Assembly (NCBI RefSeq): GCF_900100535.1
Contig: NZ_FNDG01000001.1
Location: 196,698-260,697 of the forward strand
Direction of reading: 5' to 3'
Source: Phytopseudomonas flavescens
GTDB lineage: Bacteria; Pseudomonadota; Gammaproteobacteria; Pseudomonadales; Pseudomonadaceae
DNA length: 64,000 nt
Part shown: positions 26,474 through 34,372 of the stretch, in pieces
Layout: each line of letters opens with the position of its first letter
Position numbering within the stretch: position 1 is the first letter of the stretch
The notes under the pieces: model-generated
What the model was told of the DNA's origin: nothing
Databases searched by the model: none
The model's input: only the letters and a program-made list of their open reading frames with translations
Position numbers and translations under genes: made by a program

Positions 26474-27085
26474 TTACCAGTTCACCGTCGCCCATTCCAT
26501 GGCGCCGCCACCGATGGCCGCCCCGCGATAGGTCAGTTGCTGGCTGGCGTTCTCACCCAAGAGGTCGAGCACGCCCTTATTGGCGTGGGCATGGGCCTTG
26601 GCAACCGCTTCGTCAACCTGAGCCGGTGTACTCTCCGGGCCGTCAACGAGACTGCCCCAGGTGAACTGAATATCCATCGACTCGTACTCGGCCACCTTGG
26701 TAAAGGCGCCCTCGGACACGTCGTAGAAGTACAGGGCCGACCCGGCGGTTACTGTCGAGTCGCCTGTGGCGCCGGCCACCAGAATCAGCTTATTGATCTG
26801 CGGATCTTCGGCGGCGATGGCATTACGGTTCGCTATGTTGGTAGCCAGACGAATGGCCTGCATATTCGCCATGTACTGAGCGATCAACTCACTGGCGATG
26901 TTGCCGATCAGCGCCACGTTGCCGAGCGCCCGGGCTTCGCCGGCCTGGTTGGTCAGGTAGCCCTCGGCAACCATTTGGGTTTGGCCCCCAACGGTGACCT
27001 CACGCTGCATGTAGTAAAAGGCACTTGGCTCCAGCTGATTCGGGAGCAAACTGCCGTCAATTTTGTGAAACTTGAGCTGTGCCAT
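26474..27085 (-). CDS. Tail-fibre-like protein, paralogous N-terminus
   Basis: A 203-residue protein starting MAQLKFHKIDG, the same kind of N-terminal motif as the following gene. The middle part is helical (ELIAQYMANMQAIRLATNIANRNAI) and the C-terminal part beta-rich with a Gly cluster (GAAIGGGAMEW). A longer frame upstream to 27178 was rejected because it overlaps the preceding gene and lacks a ribosome binding site. Together the two genes may form a short fibre with a shared base and different tips. Function is inferred from context and the paralogy. Confidence 0.6.
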   Translation of the reverse strand: MAQLKFHKIDGSLLPNQLEPSAFYYMQREVTVGGQTQMVAEGYLTNQAGEARALGNVALIGNIASELIAQYMANMQAIRLATNIANRNAIAAEDPQINKLILVAGATGDSTVTAGSALYFYDVSEGAFTKVAEYESMDIQFTWGSLVDGPESTPAQVDEAVAKAHAHANKGVLDLLGENASQQLTYRGAAIGGGAMEWATVNW

Positions 27086-27095
27086 GTGGGGTCTC

Positions 27096-27341
27096 CTACC
27101 AGCCGTTTGTGTCCCAGGTGAGCGGTCCCACGTACAGACCGTCATCTCGTATTTGCAATTGATTGCCAGCCTCTGCACTTACCTCGGCGCCATCCACACC
27201 ATCGCGGCCCGGCTTGCCGCGCAACCCGGCGGCAACCACCACCGGCCGGCTCGCCTGCCTGACCGCCACAGCCCCTCGCTGCCGTTGCTGGATGGCAACT
27301 GCTGATCGGCCAGCATGGCCACGCACGGCGATGACGCTCAC
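27096..27341 (-). CDS. Short collagen-like linker protein of the tail
   Basis: An 81-residue protein with a basic N-terminal half (VRGHAGRSAVAIQQRQRGAV) and a short collagen-like stretch GLRGKPGRDGVDGAE, followed by a small beta segment (NQLQIRDDGLYVGPLTW) as seen before fibre modules. It overlaps the upstream gene by 4 bases and precedes the two fibre-like genes. Short Gly-X-Y stretches in phages usually occur in trimeric fibre stalks. It may be a stalk piece of the same fibre complex. Confidence 0.6.
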   Translation of the reverse strand: MSVIAVRGHAGRSAVAIQQRQRGAVAVRQASRPVVVAAGLRGKPGRDGVDGAEVSAEAGNQLQIRDDGLYVGPLTWDTNGW

Positions 27342-27940
27342 ACCGTTACCTCGCCGGTGACTTCCACCAGGCTGATGGCCGCAACCTTGTAGACGTGGCC
27401 GCTCGGGTCAATCGCTTCGGCGTCATACACGCCCCGGCTCCAGGTGATGGCGCCTGCGGTGGCGGCATCCATGGTCAGCACGAACTGGCTGAGCGCCAGA
27501 TCGACGATCACCAGGCCATCAGGCTGCTCGGCGGGGTCGCTGTGCCAGCTGAACAACAGGTTGCCGCCCACGCGATCGCGCACCTGGGCGCGGAAGTGCC
27601 AGCCGGTCAGATCCATGGGCGCGCGCAGAATCATCAGCCCAGTACCGGAGAATGGCCGCCAGCAGTGAGCGTTCACGTCGTTCAGCTCGATCGTGTCGGC
27701 GTCGACCACGCGGGCGAACCGGGTTTCGTCTTCAGGTGTGTTGAGCTCAACAGGCTGCTTCACGCACTCGATGCGCACAGGCCAGCCGTCCGGCACCTGG
27801 TGGCCCAGCACTGTCAGCCGAGCCGGCGCCGTGCTCGGCATGCCCGTGATAGGCAGGTACCGCAGATCCTCGTCGGCATACATGATGCCGAACTCGAAGG
27901 TCTCGCCTCGGGTGATGGTCAGGGGGATCTCAGGCGCCAT
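27338..27940 (-). CDS. Phage structural protein of the fibre region
   Basis: A 200-residue beta-rich protein beginning PEIPLTITRGETFEFGIMY and containing TGWHFRAQVRD and VYDAEAIDPSGHVYKVA, a pattern typical of small phage tail proteins with an immunoglobulin-like or baseplate fold. Overlaps the collagen-like gene by 4 bases. No transmembrane segment or enzyme motif. I cannot give a family name; the position between the lysis cassette and fibre genes suggests a tail or baseplate part. Confidence 0.55.
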   Translation of the reverse strand: MAPEIPLTITRGETFEFGIMYADEDLRYLPITGMPSTAPARLTVLGHQVPDGWPVRIECVKQPVELNTPEDETRFARVVDADTIELNDVNAHCWRPFSGTGLMILRAPMDLTGWHFRAQVRDRVGGNLLFSWHSDPAEQPDGLVIVDLALSQFVLTMDAATAGAITWSRGVYDAEAIDPSGHVYKVAAISLVEVTGEVTV

Positions 27941-27950
27941 TGCGCTCTCC

Positions 27951-28334
27951 TCACTCGCCGCTCAGGCGTTCCTTGAGGGCGTAGCCCATCAGCGGCCAGA
28001 TCTTCTGCACTGCGCTTTGGCGTGCGATCTTGCGGCCGATCTCAGCGTCGAAGTTTTCCGGGCTGGCACAGGCGCTCTCGCCGGTCACGGTGAAGCCGTT
28101 GCGCAGCACCAGCACGCAGAAGGTCAGCAGATGGAGCGCATCGGGCGTGGAACGCGAAGCCGCGGCATTTAGCGCACCACCAGAAAATGCGGCATCTTCC
28201 ACCGCTTTGGCATCGCCCTGGCCGGCAGTGAAATAGTGCTCACTCGAGATGTTCGCCTCGATGTCGGCGGGAGTGACACGCGGCGCAGTCAGGCCCTTGG
28301 CCTGGATATCTTGCTCAATAGCTTGGTCGTTCAT
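27951..28334 (-). CDS. Phage Gp49/Gp66-family protein
   Basis: A 127-residue protein. VTPADIEANISSEHYFTA, followed by LHLLTFCVLVLRNGFTVTGESAC and a helical tail, is the pattern of the Phage_gp49_66 family, a conserved tail- or lysis-region protein without a known function. The start at 28334 overlaps the Rz stop by 4 bases (ATGA); the longer frame from 28355 was rejected for that reason. Its role is not known. Confidence 0.75.
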   Translation of the reverse strand: MNDQAIEQDIQAKGLTAPRVTPADIEANISSEHYFTAGQGDAKAVEDAAFSGGALNAAASRSTPDALHLLTFCVLVLRNGFTVTGESACASPENFDAEIGRKIARQSAVQKIWPLMGYALKERLSGE

Positions 28335-28822
28335 CGGGTTGCTCCGATCTTGCACTTACCGTGCAGGTTGGTGAGTGAGGCCTGCAGGCCGACTATTTGC
28401 GCTCGCTGCTGCTTGAGTCCGGCAACGAGGGCTGGATAAGCTCGTCGAGCAGCGGCTGTAAGTTCTGGGGCTCCTGCATCAGGCTCGCCGGCAGCGGGCC
28501 TGGCTCCGTCCATTCGCACGACTGGGCAGGTGGCTGCGACACGCAGCCCGCAAGTGCCATCGGCAAGGCAGCGACGAAGGTTTTCAGCATCAGTTTCCGC
28601 ACGTTGCTTCTCCTCGATGTAGGTGGCCTCAACTGCGGCCTGGTCGTTGGCCAGCTCGCGCGTCAGGTTCAGGGTGTTGCGCAGGGAGTCAGCGCGGGCC
28701 TGCTGCTGATCGGCAGCCTTCTGCGCGGTGTCTCGGTCATTGGTGACGTGATCAATGCGCCAAAGCGCCAGCAACAGGCCGACGCCCAGCATGGCGATAG
28801 CGGTCAGCAGCACGCGGTTCAT
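28331..28822 (-). CDS. Rz: Rz-like inner-membrane spanin (i-spanin)
   Basis: A 163-residue protein with one N-terminal membrane anchor (RVLLTAIAMLGVGLLLALW) and a long periplasmic coiled coil (about 30-80, QKAADQQQARADSLRNTLNL), as expected of Rz. With Rz1 it disrupts the outer membrane after holin and endolysin have acted. The start at 28822 overlaps the lysozyme stop by 4 bases. Rz1 is nested within it in another frame, a very common spanin arrangement. Confidence 0.85.
   Translation of the reverse strand: MNRVLLTAIAMLGVGLLLALWRIDHVTNDRDTAQKAADQQQARADSLRNTLNLTRELANDQAAVEATYIEEKQRAETDAENLRRCLADGTCGLRVAATCPVVRMDGARPAAGEPDAGAPELTAAARRAYPALVAGLKQQRAQIVGLQASLTNLHGKCKIGATR
28393..28590 (-). CDS. 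Rz1: Rz1-like outer-membrane lipoprotein (o-spanin), nested in Rz
   Basis: A 65-residue lipoprotein read in a different frame within Rz. MLKTFVAALPMALAGC is a signal peptide with lipobox LAGC; the mature part is short, Pro- and Gln-rich (SQPPAQSCEWTEPGPLP), as in other o-spanins. Start chosen at the Met just before the hydrophobic segment. Confidence 0.8.
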   Translation of the reverse strand: MLKTFVAALPMALAGCVSQPPAQSCEWTEPGPLPASLMQEPQNLQPLLDELIQPSLPDSSSSERK

Positions 28823-29331
28823 ACCGGCTGCCCTGACAGGCACAGGGTGCGCTCGGCCTGGCGGCGGTTCTGCAGGCCCTGAACGTAGCGGCCGCCAGCG
28901 GTCGACCAATTCGGCTCCCCGTTCGGCTTGGTGGCGATCAGGTTGCAGCCCCTGGTGATGTCGCCGGTATTGATGGCCTTGACCGCCTGGCTATTACAGG
29001 CGCCAGCCTTGCCGACATTGATGGCGAACATGGTCAGGCCGATCAGTCGGCGCGGCGTGATGTTCGACCACTCGGTGCAGCCCAGCACGGCGATGCCGTA
29101 CTCGAAGATGGTGGTCTTGTTGACCTCGCGGCACTGGTCGTCGGTGAGCTTGGTGCCTACCTTCGCGCTCCAGTCCGTGCGGCCGGCGCAGTAGGTGGGG
29201 ATGCCGCCGGCCAAGTGATCGGCGTAGACCTCCCGCACGTTACCCTCCAAGCGCTCGAGGGTCGTGTACGCCAAAGGGCTGCTGAGCGCAGCAACCAGCG
29301 CAGCCGGCACCAGCTTGCCCTTGACCCTCAT
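28819..29331 (-). CDS. GH24-type endolysin (lysozyme), probable SAR endolysin
   Basis: A 170-residue muramidase that cuts peptidoglycan during lysis. The N-terminus has a weakly hydrophobic stretch with many Ala, Ser and Leu residues (LVPAALVAALSSPLAY) suggestive of a signal-anchor-release segment. The GH24 catalytic Glu29 (LERLEGNV), Asp38 (VYADH) and a Thr at about 45 (GGIPTYCAG) are visible with normal spacing apart from one extra residue. Eight or so Cys residues, several in the second half, may be involved in SAR-type activation. It follows the holin gene with a 4-base overlap. Confidence 0.85.
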   Translation of the reverse strand: MRVKGKLVPAALVAALSSPLAYTTLERLEGNVREVYADHLAGGIPTYCAGRTDWSAKVGTKLTDDQCREVNKTTIFEYGIAVLGCTEWSNITPRRLIGLTMFAINVGKAGACNSQAVKAINTGDITRGCNLIATKPNGEPNWSTAGGRYVQGLQNRRQAERTLCLSGQPV

Positions 29332-29573
29332 TGCTGGCCACCGTCTGCCCGGGCTTCCTCGCGCGGCTTGTAGCTAAACTGCAGCTCCAGCTCGTACAGG
29401 TGCTGCTCGCGCGCGTTCTTCTGGCGCTGGTAGTACATGTTCGCGCCGAAGGTCAGCAGCGCGGTGATGATGCCGACCACGATGCCCCAGTCAGTCAGCG
29501 TCATGCCGCCAATGATCGACAAGACAGCGCCGATGTAGCTGCTCCCGGTTATGGCTTTCTCGGTGGCACTCAT
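29328..29573 (-). CDS. Holin
   Basis: An 81-residue protein with two hydrophobic segments (about 12-27 and 30-47, TDWGIVVGIITALLTFGANMYY) and a charged C-terminal tail (QRQKNAREQHLYE), as in the HP1/class II holins. It precedes the endolysin and spanin genes with a 4-base overlap and times lysis by permeabilising the inner membrane. A stem-loop and the 16-bp element lie upstream, so the lysis cassette may be its own transcription unit. Confidence 0.85.
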   Translation of the reverse strand: MSATEKAITGSSYIGAVLSIIGGMTLTDWGIVVGIITALLTFGANMYYQRQKNAREQHLYELELQFSYKPREEARADGGQQ

Positions 29574-29598
29574 TCGCCGGTCCCTACTGCAGATATGG

Positions 29599-29622
29599 AA
29601 AGCCCCGCACAGAGCGGGGCTT
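29599..29622 (-). terminator. Intrinsic-terminator-like stem-loop before the lysis cassette
   Basis: Nine-base GC-rich stem, AAGCCCCGC / GCGGGGCTT, with a 6-base loop. Read leftward it is followed by TCCAT, so the U-tract is short. It would end transcripts from the head-adaptor gene, or act as a leader hairpin 26 bases before the holin start. Confidence 0.6.
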
Positions 29623-29661
29623 GTGATGCAGCAAGGCTATGAGGCAGGAGACGCGCGAGCT

Positions 29662-29677
29662 AACCCTACAGGGGGTC
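29662..29677 (-). repeat. Dispersed 16-bp element, copy 5 (upstream of lysis cassette)
   Basis: Exact consensus AACCCTACAGGGGGTC, overlapping the stop codon of the head-adaptor gene by 2 bases and 89 bases upstream of the holin start. Confidence 0.8.
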
Positions 29678-30344
29678 AGGCCCAGGCTTTGTTGTGGTGC
29701 TCGACGTCATGGCGGGTGGTGCGGCGCAGATCGCTGTCTGGGCGATCGCCGAAGTACTCGGTGAAAGCGGCCAGCGCATCCCCTGCTTTGCCCAGGTTCA
29801 GCGTCTCTGCATCGGGTACGGTGAACGCGCGATACAGCGCCCAGTTGACCAGATGCCGGTGGTGCGCGGCGCTGATCTCCGGCTTGGACGTGCGGTCACT
29901 TGTGAGGCCACGGATCGGCAGCCTGAAGCCTTCCAGTTTGAGGATGCCAGCCGTGGTAGGCGCAGGGACCAGCCGGATGCTGGTGTCGCTCTGGATGGCG
30001 AAGCGCGGCACATCGGCCCGGTCACGCCAGCCTGGCTGGTTGTCATCCAGCCACTCGCGGGACACGAGCCGCATCTGCTGCTGGTGAGAGCAGCCGGCGT
30101 TGAGCAGCCCAAGGTGGTCGATCTCGTACAGGGCAGCATGCAGCGGATAGCTGGCCTGGCCGACTACCACTGCAATCTCGCACACTGCGCTGTTTTCAGA
30201 CTCATGAAGGAGGCGGCCACGAATGCACGCCTCCTGCTCGGCCTCGATGAGCCAGCGCGCCACATCCTGCTGCTCGAACAGGTAGGGCTCCACCTTGTCC
30301 TGGGTGGTGGTGCGAAAGTCCTTTACCAGCTCATCTAGGGTCAT
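29676..30344 (-). CDS. Putative head-tail adaptor protein
   Basis: A 222-residue protein. The N-terminal helices (ELVKDFRTTTQDKVEPYLFEQ, DVARWLIEAEQEACIRGRLL) are typical of P22 gp4-like or DUF6682-like adaptors that extend the portal. The middle has beta segments and the C-terminal part is helical (HHRHLVNWALYRAFTVPDAETLN). It lies directly between the capsid cluster and tail genes, where adaptors usually are. Assignment is by context and secondary-structure impression. Confidence 0.6.
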   Translation of the reverse strand: MTLDELVKDFRTTTQDKVEPYLFEQQDVARWLIEAEQEACIRGRLLHESENSAVCEIAVVVGQASYPLHAALYEIDHLGLLNAGCSHQQQMRLVSREWLDDNQPGWRDRADVPRFAIQSDTSIRLVPAPTTAGILKLEGFRLPIRGLTSDRTSKPEISAAHHRHLVNWALYRAFTVPDAETLNLGKAGDALAAFTEYFGDRPDSDLRRTTRHDVEHHNKAWA

Positions 30345-30347
30345 GGT

Positions 30348-31208
30348 TTACACCGGGCCGTACTGGTCAACGAGGCCGATCACCTGCTGACGCAGGCTGT
30401 CGACAGAGGCGCGCTTGTCCAGCTTCTGCTGATAACGGGTGAAGGCGTAGTCGAACAACGCGTCCTTGGTCATCACGCCGATCTGCTGACGCAGGTCGTT
30501 GAGCTGATCCTGCTCCTTCTGCTCGTCTTCCTTGGCTTTCTGCGCTGCAGCCAACTTTGCATCGGTGTCGTCAGCAGGCACGGTGCTGCTCGGCTCCGGG
30601 GCTACGGCAACCGCCTGACATTCCTGGAACTGATCGGCGTGGCGCAGGAACTTGCGGGCCAGGTCACCTGGCAGGTTGCGCACCTGATCTTTCGAGAACA
30701 CCAGGCCGGTGCCGTAAAGGTGATCGGTGAAGCTCTCACGCCGGCCGATGTACTGCACGGGGATGTGGCCAGCAGGCAGCGCAGCGGCAACCGAGGCCGC
30801 AGCAGGTGTGGCCTGGCCAGCTGCGGTCAGTTCAGCCACGGCAATGGCAACAGCATCATCAGCATCCGGGATATCTTTCAGCGCATGCACGGTCGCGTGC
30901 AGCACCACAGCCATGTTCTTGTGATCCTGCGGGAGCTCTTCGAACGGGAGAATCAGAGGGTGATTCTTGGGCCCAGCATCAAAAGCAGAGCCGTGGGTCC
31001 AGCCATCAGCAACACGTGCCTCCAGCCATGCCTTGTGCTCAGCCTCAGGGGTCAGCTCAGGATCCGCCACATACGCAGTTACGCCTGCGACAAGGCCTTG
31101 CTGATAGCTCTCTTCGGTATCTGCCCACGCGATCACTTCTTCACCCGCCAGCCGCTTGAGCGACGACAGGATCGCGTGTGCGATACCAGCAATTACGATG
31201 ACTTTCAT
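30348..31208 (-). CDS. RyR-domain protein of the virion gene cluster
   Basis: A 286-residue protein. Residues about 52-112 match the ryanodine-receptor (RyR) repeat domain: EAEHKAWLEARVADGWTHG, then KNHPLILPFEELPQDHKNMA. The N-terminal 45 residues are a short alpha/beta unit (MKVIVIAGIAHAILSSLKRL). The C-terminal 110 residues contain a charged coiled coil (AAAQKAKEDEQKEQDQLNDLRQ). RyR domains are found scattered in bacteria and phages; their ligand in this setting is unknown to me. It lies between capsid and adaptor genes. Confidence 0.75.
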   Translation of the reverse strand: MKVIVIAGIAHAILSSLKRLAGEEVIAWADTEESYQQGLVAGVTAYVADPELTPEAEHKAWLEARVADGWTHGSAFDAGPKNHPLILPFEELPQDHKNMAVVLHATVHALKDIPDADDAVAIAVAELTAAGQATPAAASVAAALPAGHIPVQYIGRRESFTDHLYGTGLVFSKDQVRNLPGDLARKFLRHADQFQECQAVAVAPEPSSTVPADDTDAKLAAAQKAKEDEQKEQDQLNDLRQQIGVMTKDALFDYAFTRYQQKLDKRASVDSLRQQVIGLVDQYGPV

Positions 31209-31270
31209 GTCGATGTCCTGCTTGGTCTGGATAAACGAAAGGGCCCGAAGGCCCTCCCGATAAGCGCGGA

Positions 31271-31750
31271 TCAGCGCGGGCCTTGCAGCTCGCCGCTCAC
31301 CAGCACGTTGATCGCACTGGCCTTGGCGTTGGCCGCTACAGCGGTGGTCAGGATCAGGCGCGCAGGCTTGGGCAGCACTACCAGCTTGGAGCCGGTGGCA
31401 CGCTTGCGGCCGGCAGCGGCCAGGTCGATGCCGGCACCGAAGTACGCCGCGTCCTGCGGCACGCCGGCATCGTCGACACCATCCTCGTAGGCAAAGCCCA
31501 GCGAGCCGGTGATGGTGGCGGTCATGCCGGTGGTCACCAGGATCTGAGCATCATCCAGGCGGAAGCCTTCTGGCAGTGGGCCCAGGTCGACGACATCGCC
31601 AGAAGCGATCGGGGTGGAAACATCCGCGTTCTGCGCGCTGCCATTGGCGATGGTCACGAGCTGGAAACGCAGGGTGGTGGTGTTGCCGTAGGCGCCTGCA
31701 GCGCCGCCGAACTGGCGCTCGCCGTATTGGCGCAGAGTAACTTTGGCCAT
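31271..31750 (-). CDS. Probable capsid-associated (decoration-like) structural protein
   Basis: A 159-residue Gly/Ala-rich beta protein (TLRFQLVTIANGSAQNAD, LPEGFRLDDAQILVTTGMTA), encoded 59 bases after the major capsid gene. Its size, composition and position fit a decoration or accessory head protein. No specific family is recognised. It has a good ribosome binding site (GAGGAGAGCC) before the ATG at 31750. Confidence 0.6.
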   Translation of the reverse strand: MAKVTLRQYGERQFGGAAGAYGNTTTLRFQLVTIANGSAQNADVSTPIASGDVVDLGPLPEGFRLDDAQILVTTGMTATITGSLGFAYEDGVDDAGVPQDAAYFGAGIDLAAAGRKRATGSKLVVLPKPARLILTTAVAANAKASAINVLVSGELQGPR

Positions 31751-31809
31751 GATGGGCTCTCCTCGATGGGGTTATGGAAAGGTGGGCCGGCGTTACCCGG
31801 CCCAGCCCA

Positions 31810-33102
31810 TCACTTGCGGGCGCCGATGATCGGCACGGCGGTGTCGATCGCGGTGGCACCGTAGTCGGTGAACTCGGTGCCGTTGCCGGTCTCGATCGCG
31901 AAGCGGATCTTGCTCACACCGCGAATCGCACCCAGCAGCAGCTCCACCTTGTCGCCGTGGTCGAGTTCCTTCTCACTCCAGAAGAACGGGATCTTCGACT
32001 TCTCGCTGGCAGCCATCGCCTCGGCCACGGCCTGGCCACCCAGCAGGATGGCGCGGTCGATCGCGAAGTTGCTGCCGAACGAATCCGGCACCACGCAGGT
32101 GCTCTCGTTCTCGCTGTCGCTCGCGGCGCAGTAGCGAATGGTGTCGCCGGCATAGAAGCGGATCGGCTTCGGCATCTTGCAGAGCAGAATGCCGTTCCAC
32201 AGCCCCACCTCACCCAGAAACAGCGGGTGCCCCTTTGCCTGCTGAGCACGCGCCATGGCGCTCGCCTGCAGCTGGCGGAAGTTCGGATCCGCGGCGAACA
32301 GGTTGTACTGCGCCGGAGAGACGAGCATCACGCGCAGCGGCGAGTCGTTCGCAGCAGCATCACCCTCGAAGATCACCGGTGGCGGCGGCAGCGCGATCTG
32401 GTCCATGAAGTTGCGCACACCGTCCACGGTGTCCATCTTCAGCAGGTCAGTGGTGGCCAGGTCGACCTCGCCGGCATTGACGGCAAACTGCTTGATGCCG
32501 TTGCCGCCATCCGCGATGAAGTGACGGTTCTTGGTCGGCGCCTTCACGCGGTTGACCATGATCGCGCCGAAGTCCTTGTGCGCTTCGGTCGGGATCGCCC
32601 ACTCGATGTTGTCCTGGAAACCACGGGCACCAGCCATGTGCACCAGCAGGCTCTGGTCGACGTAGGCGTCCATCTTGGCCTGCGCCACTGGACGACCCAG
32701 GCGACGGAAGTCGGCCGGGCTGCGGATGGTGGTCATGGTGTCGCCCAGGTCGATCGGGAAGCGCGCCTGGTTCACACGCAGCTTGTCTTCCGACAGCTTC
32801 ATGCCCACGCCACGACCCTCGGCGTAAGCGCTGCCCATGATCGGGTAGCCGCCGGTTGGGTTCAGCAGGTGAAAGGTCACCTCGTCGCCGCGGCCCTTGC
32901 CCAGATCCTGGCAGCGGACGATCGGCATGTGCTGAGTGGTCTGCTTGCGCAGAGTGGCCTCAGCACCCGCCTCGCCTTTCGGCATCTTGCCGGTCAGGCG
33001 GTTGAGGGTGGTGTTGCGCTGGGTATGCACGGCGAAGAGGCCAACGGCCTGCTCCACCATCGCCTTGGGGTCGCCGTAGCGCATGTGCGTCTTATCGGAC
33101 AC
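31810..33102 (-). CDS. Major capsid protein, DUF4043/N4 gp56-like
   Basis: A 430-residue protein matching the DUF4043 (N4-gp56) major capsid family: LGKGRGDEVTFHLLNPTGG near the N-terminus, KLSEDKLRVNQARFPIDLG, and FAIDRAILLGGQAVAEAMA near the C-terminus. It forms the HK97-fold shell. It follows the scaffold gene by 33 bases, in the usual portal-scaffold-capsid order. No N-terminal delta domain is evident, consistent with a separate scaffold. Confidence 0.9.
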   Translation of the reverse strand: MSDKTHMRYGDPKAMVEQAVGLFAVHTQRNTTLNRLTGKMPKGEAGAEATLRKQTTQHMPIVRCQDLGKGRGDEVTFHLLNPTGGYPIMGSAYAEGRGVGMKLSEDKLRVNQARFPIDLGDTMTTIRSPADFRRLGRPVAQAKMDAYVDQSLLVHMAGARGFQDNIEWAIPTEAHKDFGAIMVNRVKAPTKNRHFIADGGNGIKQFAVNAGEVDLATTDLLKMDTVDGVRNFMDQIALPPPPVIFEGDAAANDSPLRVMLVSPAQYNLFAADPNFRQLQASAMARAQQAKGHPLFLGEVGLWNGILLCKMPKPIRFYAGDTIRYCAASDSENESTCVVPDSFGSNFAIDRAILLGGQAVAEAMAASEKSKIPFFWSEKELDHGDKVELLLGAIRGVSKIRFAIETGNGTEFTDYGATAIDTAVPIIGARK

Positions 33103-33135
33103 GGTGAATCTCCTTGTTCAACGGGACCCGGAGCG

Positions 33136-34185
33136 TCAAACGCTCCGGTTCAGAAATGCCTCGATCTGTTCCGGGCTCTTGTCCATCAAGGCCTCGGCCA
33201 TATCGGTGGCGCCTAAGGTCGCCAGCGCTTCGTGCCCAGTTGCAGGACCAACCTTGCCGCCCGGAATGTCCGAGAGGCTGGCGGGTACCTGCGGCTTGGC
33301 CGCGGCGATGGCTTTCTTGGCTGCCTCCTGCACGCTCTCTGCAGAGGGCGCAGCGGCTGCCTGAGCTTTCCCAGTTGCTGCCTTGTACGTGTCCAAAAAC
33401 TCAATGACTTGCTCGGTTGATCCGCCGCCGATCACCGCCTGGTAACCCGGGCGGGCGAAGCTCGGCTGCGAATCGATCCAGGCTTGCAGCTCCGCGCTCT
33501 CCAGAATCGAATCCAGATCAGGGTGCTTGGCTTGAATCAGCGCCAGGTGAGCTTCATGCTCGGTGGTCGCCTGCTTCTGCTGCAGAGGGGCCAGCTGCTG
33601 TTGAAGCGCCTGCGCAATCAGCGTCGGAACACTGGTTGCGATCAGCTTCTGCACGCCCTTGGCCATCTCCTCGGGAGAAAAGTCCCCGAAGATCTCCGGG
33701 TCGATACCGGCTCCGATGGCTGCCTCGGCGACAGCCAGGTTCTTGTCGGCATCGGTGGGCGCCGCTCCGGCGTCCGCCCGTTGCTGCGCCTGCTCCCTCA
33801 GCGCGTTCAGTTCCTTCTCAGCCTCTTGCAGTTTCTGCAGCGCTTCCTGCGCCTTGCCCTCGGCGGCCTGACGACCTTCCCGCGCTTCCACCAGCCGGTC
33901 ATACGGAATGGTGTGCTTGTTGTCCTTCGCCAGGATCACGGCATTGGCCGGATCCACCTCGTCCTGAGTGGCAGCCGCGGGCTCATTGGGTTTCGATACG
34001 TCGTCGGCAGCCGCTACCGCTTCAGGTGCTGCTGCAGCTTCAGGGGCAACGGCGGGCGCGCTGCCTTCTTCCAGTGACTCGGCACTGGTATCGCCCTGTT
34101 CCGCCAGCTCGATCAGCTGGGCGGCCTGCTCTGCGGTCAACACACCGTCGGGTGCGTGCTGCTGGATAAACTCGTCTGGTTTCAT
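33136..34185 (-). CDS. Scaffolding protein
   Basis: A 349-residue acidic, Ala/Gln/Glu-rich protein with a central coiled coil (about 95-140, EALQKLQEAEKELNALREQ) and a helical C-terminal end MDKSPEQIEAFLNRSV. This is the usual composition of P22-type scaffolds, and it lies between the portal and capsid genes. It should direct procapsid assembly and leave the shell before DNA packaging. A hairpin and the 16-bp element lie upstream, with a rightward moron beyond. Confidence 0.8.
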   Translation of the reverse strand: MKPDEFIQQHAPDGVLTAEQAAQLIELAEQGDTSAESLEEGSAPAVAPEAAAAPEAVAAADDVSKPNEPAAATQDEVDPANAVILAKDNKHTIPYDRLVEAREGRQAAEGKAQEALQKLQEAEKELNALREQAQQRADAGAAPTDADKNLAVAEAAIGAGIDPEIFGDFSPEEMAKGVQKLIATSVPTLIAQALQQQLAPLQQKQATTEHEAHLALIQAKHPDLDSILESAELQAWIDSQPSFARPGYQAVIGGGSTEQVIEFLDTYKAATGKAQAAAAPSAESVQEAAKKAIAAAKPQVPASLSDIPGGKVGPATGHEALATLGATDMAEALMDKSPEQIEAFLNRSV

Positions 34186-34257
34186 GCCTGTCCCGCCACA
34201 TATCGCCGTGGCCGCAAGGGTTCAGCTGATGCAAGGCGCAAGCGCGCCCCGCGCATC

Positions 34258-34275
34258 GCCAGGCGCGTGCCTGGC
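34258..34275 (-). promoter_or_regulatory. Stem-loop upstream of the scaffold gene
   Basis: Perfect 7-bp stem GCCAGGC / GCCTGGC with a 4-base loop, 73 bases before the scaffold start and 38 bases from the 16-bp element. No T-run follows. It follows the same pattern as other leader hairpins of the late genes. Confidence 0.45.
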
Positions 34276-34312
34276 TTGCAAACGAGTGTCGAGGGGGGAG
34301 GAAGAAAGGAAA

Positions 34313-34328
34313 AACCCTACAGGGGGTC
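34313..34328 (-). repeat. Dispersed 16-bp element, copy 6 (beside bactofilin-like moron)
   Basis: Exact consensus AACCCTACAGGGGGTC, 128 bases upstream of the scaffold start and 44 bases before the start of the rightward bactofilin-like gene. Confidence 0.8.
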
Positions 34329-34372
34329 GCGCAGCGGGATATGATCAGCTCGTTCAATCATGGAGCTTGGCA

